From Clostridiales bacterium (lineage in GTDB: Bacteria > Bacillota > Clostridia > Christensenellales > UBA1242), in contig CAKJYJ010000003.1 in assembly GCA_918262735.1 (NCBI GenBank), positions 148,883 to 212,882 of the forward strand: a DNA stretch of 64,000 bases, written 5' to 3'. The notes beneath the pieces are model-generated. The model saw only the letters and a list, made by a program, of their open reading frames with translations, made no database searches and was not told the DNA's origin. Numbering within the stretch: position 1 is the first letter of the stretch; the number at the start of each line of letters is the position of its first letter. A program made the translations under genes and the position numbers. Positions 61,682-64,000 of the stretch are shown piece by piece.

Positions 61682-62562
61682 AAAAGGTAATAATTATTTA
61701 CGGACCAACTGCCGTTGGAAAATCTGGTATTGCAATAGAACTCGCTAAACTTATAGATGGAGAAATAATATCAGCTGATTCAATGCAAATATACAAACAT
61801 TTAGACATTGGTTCGGCAAAGGTAACCCCATGTGAAATGCAGGGAATTCCTCATTATTTAATAGATATTAAAGAGCCAAACGAGGATTATTCGGTTGCAG
61901 AGTTTGTTTCAGATGCAAATTACTATATTGATAAAATAATTTCCAACAACAAAACCCCCATTATTGTTGGTGGAACTGGTCTATACATTAAGGGATTAAT
62001 CAGCAATTACTCTTTTGGCAACTCAGCTAAGAATGTTGAACTTAGACAATCATTAGATAATTTAACAACAGAAGAATTATATAACACTGCTTGCAGTTTT
62101 GGTGGAAATATTAACGTAGATAAAAATAATAGAAGACGGTTAATTAGATATATTGAAAAACAAACCAATGGTAATTTTGTGAACAATAATAGTGTAAACA
62201 TCAAATACCCTTATTTATTGTTTGGTATATGTGATGACCGTCAGCTTATTTATGACAGAATCAATAGTAGAGTTAATAAAATGGTTGACGATGGTTTAAT
62301 TGACGAGCTAAATCAATTGTTATCAATTAAAGGAATAGAAAATTCACTTTGTATGAAGGCAATTGGGTATAAAGAACTTATTCCATATGTAAATGGTGAG
62401 GCAACATTAAACGATTGTTTGAATATTCTTAAACAAAAAACAAGAAATTATGCAAAAAGACAAATAACATATATGAATCAATTTGATAATATTATAAAAA
62501 TCAATTTTTGCGGAACAATTGAAACCTCTAAAAAAATATATGAATATATATATTCAAAATAG
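61678..62562 (+). CDS. miaA: tRNA dimethylallyltransferase MiaA
   Basis: Adds the dimethylallyl group to A37 of tRNA, making the substrate of MiaB. 294 residues with the P-loop GPTAVGKSGIAIELA, DSMQIYKHLDIGSAK, and GGTGLYIKGLI. The start is TTG 61678, four bases into the mutL end, with AGAGGA about seven bases upstream. hfq, which often follows miaA in Bacillota, is absent. Confidence 0.95.
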   Translation: MKKVIIIYGPTAVGKSGIAIELAKLIDGEIISADSMQIYKHLDIGSAKVTPCEMQGIPHYLIDIKEPNEDYSVAEFVSDANYYIDKIISNNKTPIIVGGTGLYIKGLISNYSFGNSAKNVELRQSLDNLTTEELYNTACSFGGNINVDKNNRRRLIRYIEKQTNGNFVNNNSVNIKYPYLLFGICDDRQLIYDRINSRVNKMVDDGLIDELNQLLSIKGIENSLCMKAIGYKELIPYVNGEATLNDCLNILKQKTRNYAKRQITYMNQFDNIIKINFCGTIETSKKIYEYIYSK

Positions 62563-62617
62563 ACAAACAAAATAAATCAATTACTAAATTACTACTTTTC
62601 TAATATTGGGAGATAAA

Positions 62618-63853
62618 ATGAATAAAGATAAATTTATTAAAGATTGTGAAAATGAATTAAGAGAAAGATTTGAAGAACTTGATGAAATATCATTTTATAA
62701 TCAAAAGAAAATTTTAAGAGCATTCCAAAATAACAATGTGGAACTAAGGCATTTTTACGGCTCAACAGGCTATGGTAATAGTGATGTTGGCAGAGACACA
62801 CTAAACAAAGTATTTGCCGAGATTTTCGGCTGTGAAAGTGCTGTTGTTTCACCACTTATAACTTGTGGAACACACGCATTGTATTTGGCGCTCTCTGCTG
62901 TTTTAAGACCCGGAAATAAAATTTTATCAATAACCGGTTCTCCATATGACACATTAATTGATGCAATAAATGGTAATGAAAATGGTGATATTGGAAGTCT
63001 GAAAGATTTTAACATTAGTTTTTCACAAATTGAATTAACATCCGACGGACATATTGACATTGAAAAAATGAATAAACTTATTGGCGAAAGTATGCCCAAT
63101 ATGATTTATATTCAACGCTCAAGAGGATATAGTTTAAGAGACGCCTTATCTGTTAATGAAATAAAAATCGCTATAGATAATGTTAGGAAACTTAATAAAG
63201 ATTGTTATATTTTTGTTGACAATTGTTACTGCGAATTCGTTGAAAAAACCGAACCATCTGCAATTGGTGCCGATCTTGTTGCCGGTTCTCTTTGCAAAAA
63301 TCCTGGTGGTGGACTGGTTCCAACTGGTGGGTATGTTGCAGGAACAAAACGAGCAATCAACCTTGTTGAAAGAAGATTGACAGCACCATCAATAGGAATT
63401 GAAGTTGGTTCTTATGAACCGGGATATAGATTATTTTACCAGGGTTTATTTGTTAGCCCAGACGTTGTTAAAAATATAATTAAGGGGAATTATCTTGTTG
63501 GAAAGGTCATGGAAAAACTTGGCTATACAGTTTTCCCAAATTCAAACAAAAAGAGTTATGATATTGTTAAGTCAATTATATTTAATACAGAAGATGAGTT
63601 AATTAAGTTTGTTCAAATAATACAAAAATGTAGTCCGGTTGACAGCAATGCCGTTCCAATGCCATGGAATATGCCCGGATATGAGGACAAGGTAATTATG
63701 GCTGCCGGAACATTTGTTCAGGGTGCATCAATTGAACTATCTTGCGATAGCCCAATACGCGCTCCATACATTGCATATTTCCAGGGCGGATTAACCTACG
63801 ACCATCTAAAAATTGTTGCTGAAGAACTGTTAGATGTTTATGCAAAGAATTAA
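62618..63853 (+). CDS. PLP-dependent aluminium-resistance-type protein (YnbB family)
   Basis: A fold-type I PLP enzyme of the methionine gamma-lyase/cystathionine family, annotated in Bacillus as YnbB or aluminium resistance protein; its reaction is not established. About 411 residues with YGSTGYGNSDVGRD near the N-terminus, the substrate-pocket IQRSRGYSLR, the PLP aspartate in FVDNCYCEF, and the Schiff-base lysine in GSLCKNPGGGLVPTGGYVAG. ATG 62618 follows a GGGAG site. The order miaA-ynbB with lexA near is typical for the phylum. Confidence 0.88.
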   Translation: MNKDKFIKDCENELRERFEELDEISFYNQKKILRAFQNNNVELRHFYGSTGYGNSDVGRDTLNKVFAEIFGCESAVVSPLITCGTHALYLALSAVLRPGNKILSITGSPYDTLIDAINGNENGDIGSLKDFNISFSQIELTSDGHIDIEKMNKLIGESMPNMIYIQRSRGYSLRDALSVNEIKIAIDNVRKLNKDCYIFVDNCYCEFVEKTEPSAIGADLVAGSLCKNPGGGLVPTGGYVAGTKRAINLVERRLTAPSIGIEVGSYEPGYRLFYQGLFVSPDVVKNIIKGNYLVGKVMEKLGYTVFPNSNKKSYDIVKSIIFNTEDELIKFVQIIQKCSPVDSNAVPMPWNMPGYEDKVIMAAGTFVQGASIELSCDSPIRAPYIAYFQGGLTYDHLKIVAEELLDVYAKN

Positions 63854-63887
63854 AAAAAGGTATGTTAATAACTAACATACCTTTTTT
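63853..63887. terminator. Bidirectional terminator between ynbB-type gene and lexA
   Basis: GGTATGTTA and TAACATACC pair around a 5-base loop, flanked by six A and six T. Confidence 0.92.
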
Positions 63888-63903
63888 ATGCAATAATCTT
63901 TCA

Positions 63904-64000
63904 TTAAATAAATCTTTTAACAGAGCCCACAACCTTACCAATTATTTCACACTCTGTTGTGTATATAGGTGAGTAAAGTGGGTTTTGTGGTTGAAGCCTT
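63904..64000 (-). CDS. lexA: LexA repressor, 3' end only
   Basis: The last 31 codons of a minus-strand frame read LQPQNPLYSPIYTTECEIIG, then KVVGSVKRFI and a TAA stop. This is the C-terminal strand pair of the LexA peptidase domain, ending in the usual GKVVGxxRxF pattern. The DNA-binding domain and catalytic Ser lie outside the window. LexA would control the SOS genes, probably including recA in this window. Confidence 0.85.
   Translation of the reverse strand, partial: RLQPQNPLYSPIYTTECEIIGKVVGSVKRFI

Overview
The window is AT-rich bacterial chromosome with the standard genetic code (TGA is used as a stop, for example in mutL and ftsK). Gene content and order are those of an endospore-forming, low-GC Bacillota of the Clostridia type, probably an uncultured lineage. 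Supporting features are an alpha2-type glycyl-tRNA synthetase, the nfeD-floA pair, secG-rnr-smpB, plsX-rnc-smc-ftsY, tsaE-tsaB-rimI, rpsO-pnp-ylxY-ftsK-rimO-pgsA-cinA-recA, frr-cdsA-rseP-polC, and miaB-mutS-mutL-miaA-ynbB-lexA. An uninterrupted sigK with a sigma-E-like promoter, a coat-like gene with a sigma-K-like promoter and a YlxY-type deacetylase-fold protein point to sporulation. No phage, transposon, CRISPR array, rRNA or tRNA was seen, and no intergenic gap exceeds 300 bases.

Layout. 1-5.8 kb: the end of a large tandem-repeat protein gene packed against a fragment of the division/cell-wall cluster (rsmH, an FtsL-position protein, ftsI). 5.8-9.6 kb: glyQS on the minus strand, then nfeD-floA and a small membrane protein. 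9.7-14.4 kb: secG, rnr, smpB and a membrane class III nucleotide cyclase. 14.5-20.7 kb: plsX-rnc-smc-ftsY. 20.7-25.3 kb: coat-like gene (minus), rpiB, a degenerate glycosyltransferase-like protein, gapA, and a two-gene ABC transporter without a binding protein. 25.2-31 kb: YkvI-type carrier (minus), PAP2 phosphatase, t6A genes, alpha/beta hydrolase and a membrane-fused Mur ligase. 31-34.3 kb: a large surface protein and a small membrane protein. 34.4-45.6 kb: rpsO (with a structured leader) through recA and a small kinase. 45.6-49 kb: a small unknown gene and sigK (minus), a diadenylate-cyclase-like gene and engB. 49-53.7 kb: frr-cdsA-rseP and a PolC N-terminal half. 53.7-64 kb: PBP1A (minus), mismatch repair and tRNA modification genes, the aluminium-resistance-type PLP enzyme and the 3' end of lexA (minus).

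Most transcription units are bounded by clear intrinsic terminators and vegetative promoters (TTGNNN-17-TANNAT, often with an extended TGN -10). The most notable observations are these. A PolC-locus gene keeps only the N-terminal, OB and DEDDh exonuclease parts, with no PHP or polymerase region. A cinA gene in its usual place between pgsA and recA has lost its signature motifs. A diadenylate-cyclase-like protein has a changed RHR motif. MiaB has no TRAM domain. A group of single-gene units, best shown by engB, has a -10 box six or seven bases before the start codon and no Shine-Dalgarno sequence, suggesting leaderless mRNAs. uppS, dxr, ispG, acpP and hfq are absent from places where related genomes often have them.
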